DNA of 64,000 bases from Bacteriovoracaceae bacterium UBA6261 (GTDB taxonomy: Bacteria; Bdellovibrionota; Bacteriovoracia; Bacteriovoracales; Bacteriovoracaceae). Of the stretch, positions 1 through 8,521 are shown in pieces. The stretch spans positions 5,674-69,673 of the forward strand of contig DJVH01000096.1 of the NCBI GenBank assembly GCA_002440825.1, read 5' to 3'. The notes under the pieces were generated by a model. The model had not been told where the DNA came from. It saw nothing but the letters and a program-made list of their open reading frames with translations, and ran no database searches. Position numbers and translations under genes: made by a program. Each line of letters begins with the position of its first letter. Position 1 is the stretch's first letter.

Positions 1-425
1 TCTCCATACTCGCCACTGATATCGATACTACCGTTCTTCAGTTCGGTTCAAATGGAATTTATCCTAAAGTCGATCTGGAAAAAATTCCATCGCCCTATCA
101 TTCTTATCTGGATCGGGGAACGGCCGATATCATTGATTGGCTACGAATCAATCATAAGGTTAAAAACAAAATCACCTTTGAGAAATTCAATCTCACTTCA
201 GAAGAGTATCCCTGGACAGGTCAGTTTGATTTGATTTTTCTTCGCAATGTTCTTATTTATTTTGATGAACATATGGTTCGGCATGTTTCAGAGCAGTGTT
301 TTAAGGCGGCGGCACCAGAGGCTGCGCTCTTTATCGCTCATTCAGAATCACTTCAAAATCTAAAAACGTCCTGGAGCTTCAGGGAACCATCGGTTTATAA
401 AAAAGGTAAAGCTTTACATTGGTAA
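1..425 (+). CDS. cheR: CheR-type protein-glutamate O-methyltransferase, C-terminal part (partial)
   Basis: Reading from base 3 the frame is open to the stop at 423-425; the 5' part lies outside the window. CheR enzymes use S-adenosylmethionine to methylate glutamates on chemoreceptors. Visible family motifs are ILATDID at the left edge (start of the SAM-binding domain core) and FDLIFLRNVLIYFD near base 225-265, which is the strongly conserved CheR signature. The C-terminus is of normal type. No chemotaxis neighbours fall inside the window, so the receptor partner is unknown. The last 12 bases overlap the end of the convergent gene on the other strand. Confidence 0.9.
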   Translation, partial: SILATDIDTTVLQFGSNGIYPKVDLEKIPSPYHSYLDRGTADIIDWLRINHKVKNKITFEKFNLTSEEYPWTGQFDLIFLRNVLIYFDEHMVRHVSEQCFKAAAPEAALFIAHSESLQNLKTSWSFREPSVYKKGKALHW

Positions 426-1007
426 AGCGCCCGCCAGTTTACTTTTATTGAAAACATATTTGCCGTCGTAGTTCCCTGGCGCTGGGTTAAAAATTTTCAC
501 AGCTCCATTAGTCACCAGAACATTTTTAGCAACCAGTTGCGCTTTGGGCTCGGACGCGCGTACAGAGATGACGACACCTCTTTTTTCCAGATAGCTTTCA
601 ATTCTTTTGCGTTCTGCTTTAGTGATGAGATAACCGACGATCAAACCCGCAAGAGCTCCGGCGTTTATACCAATACAAGCTCCGGCAACGCCACTCAGGA
701 AAGCTCCCACTTCAAGCCATGTCTGCTGACCGGGAAGTGTGATGATATTGAAAGAGGCAAGAACGCAGGCGATTGCTCCAACAAAAAGGCCTATCAAAGC
801 TCCGGTATGAGCTCCCACCAGAACTTCTCTGTGGATGGAAAAGTCGTGAAGCTCACTGCTTTTTGCTTTGAGAATCTTAATTTCATCATCAGAAAAATTT
901 TTGGAATGTAATTCCTGCAGGGTTTTTTTCATCTGATCATGGTCACGAAAAACACCAATGACTGCGGGCTGAAGCTTTTTAAAACGGTATTCAAGTGAAT
1001 TTTCCAT
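414..1007 (-). CDS. Glycine-zipper membrane protein with general-stress-protein-like N-terminus
   Basis: This 197-residue protein starts at the ATG at 1007, chosen because AAAGGA lies just upstream; the frame stays open another 55 codons but has no better site. The N-terminus (about residues 12-45, AVIGVFRDHDQMKKTLQEL) resembles the ferredoxin-like general stress protein 17M/YflT fold. Residues about 68-135 form two hydrophobic Gly/Ala-rich segments typical of glycine-zipper inner membrane proteins, followed by a KAERKRIESYLEKRGVVISV segment that repeats the fold. A protein of the same plan is encoded at 35164-35724. Function is not established for this type; a role in envelope stress is inference. 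It ends inside the convergent cheR tail. Confidence 0.7.
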   Translation of the reverse strand: MENSLEYRFKKLQPAVIGVFRDHDQMKKTLQELHSKNFSDDEIKILKAKSSELHDFSIHREVLVGAHTGALIGLFVGAIACVLASFNIITLPGQQTWLEVGAFLSGVAGACIGINAGALAGLIVGYLITKAERKRIESYLEKRGVVISVRASEPKAQLVAKNVLVTNGAVKIFNPAPGNYDGKYVFNKSKLAGALPM

Positions 1008-1160
1008 AGCGACGTCCTTTTTACTTATTTTTTTGTCCTGACAAAATTTTATTCTTAAAGGTTTGATCTTCAAAAAGCGAAATTTTCGAAACAGTAATTC
1101 ATTTTTTCTGAATAAAGCTTGGTCTCTTCCTTGCAGTTTAAAAGACAAAAGGAGGTTGCT

Positions 1161-2228
1161 ATGGTTGCACAAGAAAATTTAATGGGGGTTTCCCAGCATT
1201 TTTTTACTCCAGATATTGTGTCGAAAATCAGTGAAATTGTCGGACAGACAACAGATAAAACTCTCACAGGTTTAAAGTCAGTTATTCCCACATTCATTGG
1301 TGGAATTGTTGAAAAAGGATCAACTCCGGAAGGAGCAGCTTCGCTTGTTGATCTGGTTAACTCGCATAATTTTGAGAGAAATGTTTTGCCCGATGAAAAT
1401 CATCTGAGTGAAGGGAACGATGTTGTCCATAATATCTTTGGAGCTGAACTTGAGCCAACGTTGTCGCAGCTCTCTGCGGAGACGAAACTGGATCGGACAA
1501 GTCTTGAAAAGATATTAGGGTTGGTGGCACCTATTTGTATGGGAATTGTCGGGGCAAAAATCAAACGGGACAGTATGAACATGAGTGGTTTAATGTCCTT
1601 TATAAAGGATCAGAAAAAAGAATTGTCAGGTTATAGTCATCAGACGTCCGAATATTACAAACTGTCTGGTCGAAGTCCACATAAAGATTATTCCAATCCT
1701 CAAGATAAACCCATCTGGCAAAGCTGGATTTGGGCGATCGTTCTTGCCGGTGCGATGATGGCGTGGTGGAGTGCAGTTCAATATAAATCTCCGGCCACGG
1801 ATAAAATACCGGTGTCGACTCAAACTTCAGCACCCATCGCTTTGCTGGGAGATTTTTTGGATAATCCAAAGGTAGAAGAATTGCCCAAAACTTTTTATTT
1901 TGACGGCATTTATTTTCTGGGAGAATCGACAAGGCTCTCGGAAGGATTCAACGAGATTAGTTATGTGGCGGGAGTTTTAAAATCGCATCCCAATGTGAAA
2001 GTCCAACTGGTGGGAATCGGTGAGAATGTCGGAACCGACAAAGACACAGTGACTTTTGCCAATAGAAGAGCTGAGCTAGTTAAAAATGAAATGGTGGCCC
2101 GTGGGGCCAGAGCAGATCAGATTTCGACAATGGGACTTGCTAATGCGGGACCAGCGGGATCCAAAGCAACGACTCCGGGAAATGCTCAATATCAGCGTAT
2201 GGAAATTGTGGTGAAATCTGTTAAATGA
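1161..2228 (+). CDS. DUF937 (YidB-like) and OmpA-domain membrane protein
   Basis: A 355-residue protein whose start is fixed by AAAGGAGG at 1147-1154, with the ATG at 1161. Residues about 1-150 are a DUF937/YidB-like helical region (helical repeats around GLKSVIPTFIGGIVEKGS and ILGLVAPICMGIVGAKI). A single transmembrane helix follows near residues 190-208 (WIWAIVLAGAMMAWWSAVQY). The rest is an OmpA-like peptidoglycan-binding domain with ANRRAELVKNEMVARGA and a terminal QYQRMEIVV in place of the usual NRRVEI. It probably links the membrane to the cell wall. It is a lone transcription unit with a strong terminator behind it. Confidence 0.8.
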   Translation: MVAQENLMGVSQHFFTPDIVSKISEIVGQTTDKTLTGLKSVIPTFIGGIVEKGSTPEGAASLVDLVNSHNFERNVLPDENHLSEGNDVVHNIFGAELEPTLSQLSAETKLDRTSLEKILGLVAPICMGIVGAKIKRDSMNMSGLMSFIKDQKKELSGYSHQTSEYYKLSGRSPHKDYSNPQDKPIWQSWIWAIVLAGAMMAWWSAVQYKSPATDKIPVSTQTSAPIALLGDFLDNPKVEELPKTFYFDGIYFLGESTRLSEGFNEISYVAGVLKSHPNVKVQLVGIGENVGTDKDTVTFANRRAELVKNEMVARGARADQISTMGLANAGPAGSKATTPGNAQYQRMEIVVKSVK

Positions 2229-2260
2229 AAGTTGAAGTTCATTAGAGGAAAGTTGAGAAA

Positions 2261-2286
2261 GGCACTCCAAGTGGAGTGCCTTTTTT
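2261..2286. terminator. Bidirectional intrinsic terminator
   Basis: A perfect 8-bp stem GGCACTCC / GGAGTGCC with a 4-base loop is followed on the plus strand by six T. It ends the DUF937-OmpA gene. The convergent CBS gene stops at 2285, and the same hairpin followed by TTTC on the minus strand could also serve that gene. Confidence 0.85.
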
Positions 2287-2734
2287 ATTGAAGGTGAAGC
2301 TCAGGAGATTCACCTGGTGAAGGTTTTTTGATTTGCGACAATGATTCTTCAATATTGTCAGGATGCTCTATTGATTGAGCGAGATCTCCAAGAGAAAGAA
2401 TTCCCACTAATCTTTTTTGACGGTTTAAAACAGGCAAGCGCTGCACTTGATTGCGACCAAGATTGTCTGCTACTTCTTCAAGAGTCTGGTCTTCAAAACA
2501 ATAAAGAACACTGTGAGTCATTATATCTCTTACGCTGGTTTGATCTGGATCTTTACCGACGGCAATCGCTCTGACGACGATATCGCGGTCTGTGAGCATT
2601 CCAACGAGGCGGTCGTTCTCCTGAATAGGGAGAATCCCAAAATCTCCTTCTCGCATCTTTTTAGCAGCATCACAGACAGTCATGTCCGGCGTGCCTAATT
2701 CTACATGGGCCGTCATGCATTCTTTTACTTGCAT
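2285..2734 (-). CDS. Tandem CBS-domain protein
   Basis: A 149-residue protein made of two CBS domains and little else. The start at 2734 is chosen for the GGGAGGA site just upstream; 22 further upstream codons are open but unsupported. CBS 1 covers about residues 8-60 (VCDAAKKMREGDFGILPI, RLVGMLTDRDIVVRAI) and CBS 2 about 70-125 (TLEEVADNLGRNQVQRLPV, RLVGILSLGDLA). Stand-alone CBS pairs bind adenosine nucleotides and act as energy or stress sensors; the target here is unknown. The neighbours (KGG proteins, glycine-zipper protein) fit a stress setting. Confidence 0.85.
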   Translation of the reverse strand: MQVKECMTAHVELGTPDMTVCDAAKKMREGDFGILPIQENDRLVGMLTDRDIVVRAIAVGKDPDQTSVRDIMTHSVLYCFEDQTLEEVADNLGRNQVQRLPVLNRQKRLVGILSLGDLAQSIEHPDNIEESLSQIKKPSPGESPELHLQ

Positions 2735-2830
2735 ATTGTCCTCCCGGTTATTTGGCGAATAGCTTTTGATAATATTTTGTGAGGTCCTTTTTATGGACAC
2801 ACTTGTTTTTGGTGCAACTTATAAGCCTAA

Positions 2831-2860
2831 AATAAAAGGGGAGACCTTATCAGTCTCCCC
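2831..2860 (-). terminator. Intrinsic terminator of the KGG gene pair
   Basis: An 8-bp stem GGGGAGAC / GTCTCCCC (2838-2845 with 2853-2860) and 7-base loop, followed on the minus strand by TTTTATT. It lies 30 bases beyond the stop of the 36-codon KGG gene and ends that unit. Confidence 0.8.
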
Positions 2861-2889
2861 CCATTTCTATCGAGTAAAACTAAAAAATT

Positions 2890-3000
2890 TTATCTTCCGC
2901 CATGACTCGCTTTACCACCCTTGCTGGAAATTTCTCTCTGCTTAGATTCGTCCATTGCTGCAAATCCTCTTTTACTTTTTTTTGTTGATTTACCTTTCAT
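2890..3000 (-). CDS. Small KGG-motif stress protein
   Basis: A 36-residue protein (start ATG at 3000, AAGGAG upstream, stop at 2890). It contains KRGFAAMDESKQREISSKGG, the KGG repeat of the YciG/con-10 type of small hydrophilic stress proteins, and ends in SHGGR. It is a shortened paralogue of the 61-residue protein directly upstream, with only one KGG unit. In other bacteria KGG proteins are induced by desiccation or general stress. The two genes are 20 bases apart and probably co-transcribed, ending at the hairpin at 2831-2860. Confidence 0.8.
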   Translation of the reverse strand: MKGKSTKKSKRGFAAMDESKQREISSKGGKASHGGR

Positions 3001-3020
3001 TTGTAATCTCCTTAGTTTGA

Positions 3021-3206
3021 TTATCTACGACCGCCGTGGCTGTTTTCTCCACCTTTTTTACCTGCTTCTGATGCCAGGTCGCGGTCTTTAGAAAATGATC
3101 TTTCTTCCGGTGGAACTGATTTGCCACCTTTGCTTGCAATTTCTCTTTGTTTATTTTCATCCATAGAGGCGAATCCACGGTTTGATTTTCCAGATCGGTT
3201 TGCCAT
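3021..3206 (-). CDS. KGG-motif stress protein (YciG/con-10 type)
   Basis: A 61-residue very hydrophilic protein with two KGG units: NRGFASMDENKQREIASKGG and later DLASEAGKKGGENSHGG. This is the normal layout of YciG-like stress-induced proteins, which includes the middle VPPEERSFSKD segment. The start at 3206 has AAGGAGATC upstream. It is first in a two-gene unit with the shorter KGG gene. No enzymatic role is known for the family; it is likely cytosolic, intrinsically disordered and stress-induced (inference from family). Confidence 0.9.
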   Translation of the reverse strand: MANRSGKSNRGFASMDENKQREIASKGGKSVPPEERSFSKDRDLASEAGKKGGENSHGGRR

Positions 3207-3350
3207 AAAGATCTCCTTGTAAAGTTCGCAAGTTTAACTTGCGTTCAATTAAGATTAGCGCCGGTAGATTTCTGCCAGCAAGAGTTTGATTCATACATAA
3301 TATACAATTGAATAATTTAATCTGAAGTTCGCTGGTTACTATGAAACGAT

Positions 3351-4109
3351 TCATACAAGTGTCGCTTTTAATTGTTCAAGCTCGGTTTTAGGAATTTCAA
3401 TGGTGAAGATGGTGCCGAGTTTTTCTTTGCTTTCAATGAATATGTTTCCTTTGTGAGCTTCTATAATCCATTTGGATAAAGCGAGGCCGAGTGAAGCCCG
3501 TGGAGTCTTGTTTCCCTGTTCACAATTTAAAACACAGAACTTATCAAAAATCGTATTCAATATTTTTTCATCCACAGCGTAGTTCTCATTCTTAAAAAAG
3601 AACTGAACAACTTCACCTTTAATCTTCGTGCTTAGCTTGATCGCCTTTTTGGCCGGATTGAGATCGGCCAGGCTATGAATGATATTTGAAAACACCTGAA
3701 CAAGACGATCCTTATCACAAGCGACAGTGCAGTACTGGCTTTGTAAATGTCCCTCAAGTTCCACAAGTTCCTTTTTCGATTTGTTGTTGGCCATCTGAAC
3801 GGCATCGTAGACGAGGTCGTGGGTATGGGTGAGATTCTTCTTCAGGGGAATTTCTGAAATCTGGGCATGGGCAAGATCAATCAGATGATCGAGAACCCGG
3901 GCCATTTGCTGAGTTTTTTGTTCGATACATTCCAGTTTCTTCATCAGTTCGTCACTTGAGTCAGCGTCAGGCATATGAGGGGACATAAGGATTCTTTTGA
4001 TGGCCTGTAGATTAAAAGAAATTGAAGTGAGAGGTATTTTAAAATCGTGGGTGATGACATCCATGATTTTACTGATTTCGTTCATTGTTTTCTGAGTGCC
4101 AATATCCAT
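3351..4109 (-). CDS. Histidine kinase-like protein with degraded ATP-binding G1 box
   Basis: A 252-residue protein with no sensor or membrane segment. The HisKA dimerization helix is intact (VITHDFKIPLTSI, phospho-acceptor His near residue 20). The catalytic domain has an N-box (QVFSNIIHSLADLNP), an F-box (NTIFDKF) and a late glycine segment (SLGLALSKWIIEAHKGNIF). Where the family has DxGxG after the central strands, this protein reads FFKNENYAVDEKIL, so the adenine-contacting Asp and both glycines are missing. It could be a pseudo-kinase or a dimer partner of another kinase. It stands alone, between the KGG genes and the gal operon, with GGAGC ahead of the ATG. Confidence 0.75.
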   Translation of the reverse strand: MDIGTQKTMNEISKIMDVITHDFKIPLTSISFNLQAIKRILMSPHMPDADSSDELMKKLECIEQKTQQMARVLDHLIDLAHAQISEIPLKKNLTHTHDLVYDAVQMANNKSKKELVELEGHLQSQYCTVACDKDRLVQVFSNIIHSLADLNPAKKAIKLSTKIKGEVVQFFFKNENYAVDEKILNTIFDKFCVLNCEQGNKTPRASLGLALSKWIIEAHKGNIFIESKEKLGTIFTIEIPKTELEQLKATLV

Positions 4110-4187
4110 GCAAAAAGCTCCATGAAATAGAGATTGATAACCTCTAAATTTTCACTGATGGCAGTCTTGAATAAAATGATTCTTTTT

Positions 4188-5231
4188 CTATGATTTGAAC
4201 ATCGTGTAATGAACTTCCGAAAGATCTCTTAACATTTTTGCGGCTAGCTCAGGTGTAATATCTCTCTGCGGATTGGCGAGCAATTCATACCCGACCATAA
4301 ACTTTTTTACTGAAGCAGATCTGAGCAGAGGCGGATAAAAATGCATATGCCAATGCCATTCAGGATGAAGCCCATCATTGACCGGCCCCTGATGCATCCC
4401 TGCAGAATAAGGAAAACTTGTCAGAAATAAATTGTCATAACGGGTTGTCAGTCTTTTCAGAATATCTGCAAGTGCCTTTGATTCATTGTCATTCATTTCC
4501 AATATATTTTGAAAATGACGATGACTTATGATGATTGTTTCAAACGGCCAGGTGGCCCAAAAAGGAACCAGAGCGGTAAAATGGTCGTTTGAGCAAACCA
4601 GTCTTTCTTTAAACTCATGTTCTTTTTCCAGATAACAGCTTAGCAGACTCACTCCGTGCTTTTGATAATAGTTCTGCTGTTCTCGATTTTCTTTGATGAT
4701 TTCCAATGGAAAATCGCTTTGGGCCCAGATTTGTCCGTGCGGGTGTGGGTTACTGCAACCCATGATTTCACCTTTATTTTCAAAAATCTGAATGTGTCGA
4801 ATCCATTCAATTGAGGCTATTTCCGTATACTCTTTTTTCCAGAGCTCAATAATTTTTTCAATTGCATCTAAATTCATCAAGGGAAGAGTGAGACTGTGGT
4901 CGGGAGAAAAACACAGGACTTTGCAAACACCTCTGACTGGCTCTGAAACAAAAAGATCTTTTTCGTGAACAGATTCTTCGCTGAAATCAGAAAGCAGAGC
5001 TGAGAAATCATTGATGAAGGAATACGTGTCTTTATAGTGAGGATTTGTTTCTCCATTACTTCGTCCGTTACCAGGGCATAAGTAACAATTCTCATCATAG
5101 GTTTTAGTGCTTAATTTTTGAGGCTCTTCAATCTTTCCCTGCCAGGGGCGTTTGGATCTGTGTGGGGAAACAAGTATCCATTCTCCGGTGAGAGAATTAA
5201 ATCTTTTGTGAGGAAGTTCACTCAGCTTCAC
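4188..5231 (-). CDS. galT: Galactose-1-phosphate uridylyltransferase
   Basis: A 347-residue enzyme of normal length. It exchanges UMP between UDP-glucose and galactose-1-phosphate in the Leloir pathway. The active-site motif GCSNPHPHGQIWAQ (HPH, the second His is the nucleophile) is near residue 160. Cys pairs such as CYLCPGN and the downstream HWHMHFYPPLLRS match the zinc- and iron-site regions of the family. The start overlaps the galK stop by 4 bases. It is the last gene of a seven-gene operon; I see no clear terminator in the 78 bases after it. Confidence 0.97.
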   Translation of the reverse strand: MKLSELPHKRFNSLTGEWILVSPHRSKRPWQGKIEEPQKLSTKTYDENCYLCPGNGRSNGETNPHYKDTYSFINDFSALLSDFSEESVHEKDLFVSEPVRGVCKVLCFSPDHSLTLPLMNLDAIEKIIELWKKEYTEIASIEWIRHIQIFENKGEIMGCSNPHPHGQIWAQSDFPLEIIKENREQQNYYQKHGVSLLSCYLEKEHEFKERLVCSNDHFTALVPFWATWPFETIIISHRHFQNILEMNDNESKALADILKRLTTRYDNLFLTSFPYSAGMHQGPVNDGLHPEWHWHMHFYPPLLRSASVKKFMVGYELLANPQRDITPELAAKMLRDLSEVHYTMFKS

Positions 5232-6412
5232 TTTTGAACTCCAACAGAGTCTTCTTGTGAATGATTTTCAAAATGACGGACAATTGTTCCACCATTATCT
5301 ATTTTTACATCGTGGATATCGAGAGTCCTGTTCATCGTCTTTTCGTATTTCTTTTTCAGATAAGCTGATATTTCCGCCGCGGCATCTTCTTTAACAAGAT
5401 TGATTGTACAGCCTCCAAAGCCACCGCCCATCATGCGTGCGCCGATGACTTCAGGAAAAGGACGGACCTCATTCACAAGAAAGTCCAGTTCGGCACAGCT
5501 GACATCATACATTTTGGATAGACCTTCGTGAGTTAAGAACATTTTTCCGCCAAAAGCAGCAAAATCATTCTTCTGCAGATCTGTGCAGGCTTCCAGCAGA
5601 CGTTGATTTTCTTCAACCACATAAAGGCTTCTTTGCCACAAGATTTTATTTTCCTGCTTAAGGATGTCATTGACCATATCGACAGTCGCATCTCTTAAAG
5701 ACTTCACGTTGGGATATTCTTTTGAAATCAATTGAACTGCATTCACACATTGTTGATGACGGATATTGTATTCAGAGGTTGCAAGTGAATGTTTTACATT
5801 GGTGTCGAACAAAAGAATTTTATATCCCTGAAGGCGGAAAGGAATATATTCATATTCCATCGACTGGCAATCGAGCTTGATGACATGATCTTTTTTTCCG
5901 AAAAGACTGGCGAATTGATCCATAATACCGCACTTGACTCCGGCGTAGGTGTGTTCAGCAAGCTGGCACATGCGTGCCAGTTCAAGCTTTTCCATGTTTG
6001 TCTGAAGCATTTCATTAAGGGCAGTGGCCACAGAACATTCAACTGCCGCCGATGAAGACAGTCCACCACCGATAGGTACATCGCCTGTGAACGTAAGATC
6101 AAATCCCGGGATGCGAATGCCCATGGCGGCAAAACGTGCGATGACTCCCAGGACATAGTTGGGCCATCGTTGTTTTGAGATGGCAATTTTATCGGTCGTA
6201 ATGTTATAGGTTTCGTTTAAATCCAGGGCGAAAATATTAATTTCGTCGTCCTTGCGCGGAGTAATCGCACAGTATATGGCCTTGTCGATGGCAGCAGGAA
6301 GAACAAATCCTTCGTTGTAATCAGTGTGCTCACCGATAAGATTGATTCTTCCTGGAGCTTTGGCCACGAATGAATTGGGTTGAATGAATGGGCGAAGTTT
6401 TTTTAATGTCAT
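5228..6412 (-). CDS. galK: Galactokinase
   Basis: A 394-residue GHMP-family kinase that phosphorylates galactose at C1. The signature PGRINLIGEHTDYN is near residue 20, the ATP loop PIGGGLSSSAAVE near 113, and the C-terminal GHMP motif GARMMGGGFGGCT near 340. Length is normal. It overlaps galM by 4 bases upstream and galT by 4 bases downstream, so translation is probably coupled. Cytosolic. Confidence 0.98.
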   Translation of the reverse strand: MTLKKLRPFIQPNSFVAKAPGRINLIGEHTDYNEGFVLPAAIDKAIYCAITPRKDDEINIFALDLNETYNITTDKIAISKQRWPNYVLGVIARFAAMGIRIPGFDLTFTGDVPIGGGLSSSAAVECSVATALNEMLQTNMEKLELARMCQLAEHTYAGVKCGIMDQFASLFGKKDHVIKLDCQSMEYEYIPFRLQGYKILLFDTNVKHSLATSEYNIRHQQCVNAVQLISKEYPNVKSLRDATVDMVNDILKQENKILWQRSLYVVEENQRLLEACTDLQKNDFAAFGGKMFLTHEGLSKMYDVSCAELDFLVNEVRPFPEVIGARMMGGGFGGCTINLVKEDAAAEISAYLKKKYEKTMNRTLDIHDVKIDNGGTIVRHFENHSQEDSVGVQK

Positions 6413-7476
6413 GGAACCGTCCTGAATTGATAGATTGAAGACGAGTAAAAAGTCTCCAATGGTTCCAATTCTGTCTTAGTGAAGTTCGTATGATGAGGCG
6501 AATCCGGAAAGTGTTGAGTTTCCAGCGCCATCGCAGTTCGGTAATTTTCCTTGAACCCGCCTTTAAACTGATCGGATCCTTTCATGAAATTTCCGCTATA
6601 AAATTGAAGCCCCGGCTCGCTGGTATAAATCCGCATTTGAATTCCGCTTTTATCACCTTCGAGAATCAAGGCTTCATTGATACCACGGAATTTGACTGGC
6701 GAAAGAATGAAGTTGTGATCATAACCGCCAGCTTTTTTTAGCTGATCATGGTTTTCATCTATATGGGTTCCGATTGTTTTCATCTCTCTGAAGTCAAAGG
6801 GGGTGCCTTCAACTGTATCGATGTTTCCAAGAGGGATGAGTTCCCCATTGATGGGAGTATAAAATTCCGCATTCATTTTCAGACGGTGATTTAAAATGGT
6901 GTCAGTCCCTTCGCCATTTAAATTAAAAAAGGAATGATTTGTTAAATTCAAAAGAGTGAGTTGATCAGTTCGCGCTTCATAGTCAATCCTCAATTCATTT
7001 TCTTCACCGAGTTCAAATTTGATCTGCACGTGCAGGTTTCCCGGATAACCTTCTTCTCCATCATTAGACTTGTAATGGAGAACAAGGGAATGGGAATCGA
7101 GGAAATGGATATCCCACACGACATTATGAAATCCATGCGGGCCGCCATGAAGGTGATTTCGCCCGTCATTGGCCTTGAGCTGATAATTTTTATTGTTGAG
7201 AGAAAAAGAACTGCCTGCGATTCTGTTTGCAAATCGACCGATGGTTGCACCATGATAGGCGCATTCTGCGCGAAGGTACTGATCCAGTTTGTTGAAGCCC
7301 ATGACAACATCCACTGGAGCTCCGCTTTTATCGGGAACTTCAAGCCCGACGATGCGGGCACCATAATTGGTGATGGCAACACAAGCTCCTTTCTTATTTT
7401 TTAAAAAGAAAAGGTCGCATTGTTTTCCATCAAGCACTTGGTTGAAATGATCTCTCTTTAATGTTTTCTCCAGCAT
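6409..7476 (-). CDS. galM: Aldose 1-epimerase (mutarotase)
   Basis: A 355-residue galactose mutarotase that supplies alpha-galactose to GalK. Family motifs seen are NYGARIVGLEVPD, GATIGRFANRIAG, NGRNHLHGG-type residues (DGRNHLHGGPHGFHNVVW), LNLTNHSFFNL and the late TAMALETQHFPDSPH with catalytic Glu. The start at 7476 lies inside galE, giving a 47-base overlap, and no strong ribosome site precedes it, so expression may depend on coupling to galE. Cytosolic, no signal peptide. Confidence 0.96.
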   Translation of the reverse strand: MLEKTLKRDHFNQVLDGKQCDLFFLKNKKGACVAITNYGARIVGLEVPDKSGAPVDVVMGFNKLDQYLRAECAYHGATIGRFANRIAGSSFSLNNKNYQLKANDGRNHLHGGPHGFHNVVWDIHFLDSHSLVLHYKSNDGEEGYPGNLHVQIKFELGEENELRIDYEARTDQLTLLNLTNHSFFNLNGEGTDTILNHRLKMNAEFYTPINGELIPLGNIDTVEGTPFDFREMKTIGTHIDENHDQLKKAGGYDHNFILSPVKFRGINEALILEGDKSGIQMRIYTSEPGLQFYSGNFMKGSDQFKGGFKENYRTAMALETQHFPDSPHHTNFTKTELEPLETFYSSSIYQFRTVP

Positions 7477-8512
7477 TTTTTTCTCGCAGTTTTTTCAGCT
7501 GTAGTTCGCGCTCTTTGATTTCACGCAATCGTTCCTGCCATATTGATTCCCATTGAAAAGCACTTCGGCAAATGAGCTCCAGGTTATTTCTTTTCGGTGT
7601 CCAGTTGAATGACTTTTTTATTTTTGCATTGGAAGCGACCAATGTAGCCGCGTCTCCGGGTCTTCTTTCTGATTCGATAACCGGGAAATCAATTCCACTG
7701 ACTTTTTTCATTGTGTCGATGACCTCGCGGACAGAGTAACCGTGACCATAGCCACAGTTAAAAATATCTGAGGCACCACCATTTTCCAGATATTCAAAAG
7801 CGAGTGTGTGAAGATCGGCGAGATCTTCAACATGGATGTAATCTCTAATTCCTGTTCCATCTCTTGTTTTAAAATCAGTTCCTGTCATTTTTAAATGAGG
7901 AATGATTCCCAGGGCCGCTTCGGATGCAAGCTTAATCAGGTGTGTGGAAATTTTAGAGCGCTGACCGTTGGTAATATCATGAGCAGCTCCTGCAACATTG
8001 AAGTAGCGAAGAATCACACTATTGATTCCATAGGCAAGTCCACAATCGCGGATGATTCTCTCGCTGAAATATTTTGAACAACCATACGGATTGATGGGCT
8101 GAATGGGAAAGTCTTCCGTAATGAGATCAGATCCGGCATCGCCGTAGACAGCGGCAGTTGAGGAAAAAACCAGCTTGTCGATTCCGGTGGCCTTGCAAGC
8201 GTGAAGCATGGAAAGAACACCGCCTGTGTTGTTGCTGTAATAATCCAAAGGTTGGGTGATTGATTCCGGAACAATAATTTTCGCGGCAAAATGAATCACA
8301 CCTTCGATATCATTTCTTCGAATGATGTCGATAATCTCGGCCACGTTGTGAATATTGGCCCGGACAAATCCTGCTCCTTCCGGAACAGCTTCCAGGTATC
8401 CCGAAGATAAATCATCAACGACAACAACTCCGTAGCCTTTATCCAGAAAAGCACGCGCTGTATGTGAACCTATATAACCAGCGCCGCCTGTAATGAGAAT
8501 GTTCTTTAACAT
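7430..8512 (-). CDS. galE: UDP-glucose 4-epimerase
   Basis: A 360-residue extended SDR that interconverts UDP-glucose and UDP-galactose. It shows the NAD motif TGGAGYIGSHT at residues 8-18, the FSSTAAVYG strand and the catalytic NPYGCSK (YxxxK). The last 25 residues form a charged tail (RLREIKERELQLKKLREKN) beyond the usual family end, and this tail is what overlaps galM. AGGAG stands before the ATG. In this operon it feeds both the Leloir pathway and, through Glf, UDP-galactofuranose. Confidence 0.97.
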   Translation of the reverse strand: MLKNILITGGAGYIGSHTARAFLDKGYGVVVVDDLSSGYLEAVPEGAGFVRANIHNVAEIIDIIRRNDIEGVIHFAAKIIVPESITQPLDYYSNNTGGVLSMLHACKATGIDKLVFSSTAAVYGDAGSDLITEDFPIQPINPYGCSKYFSERIIRDCGLAYGINSVILRYFNVAGAAHDITNGQRSKISTHLIKLASEAALGIIPHLKMTGTDFKTRDGTGIRDYIHVEDLADLHTLAFEYLENGGASDIFNCGYGHGYSVREVIDTMKKVSGIDFPVIESERRPGDAATLVASNAKIKKSFNWTPKRNNLELICRSAFQWESIWQERLREIKERELQLKKLREKNAGENIKERSFQPSA

Positions 8513-8521
8513 GCTTTACTC

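Noticed and set aside
1008..1172. 55-codon upstream extension of the glycine-zipper protein
   Set aside because: No ribosome site, very different composition, and a good site stands before the internal ATG at 1007.
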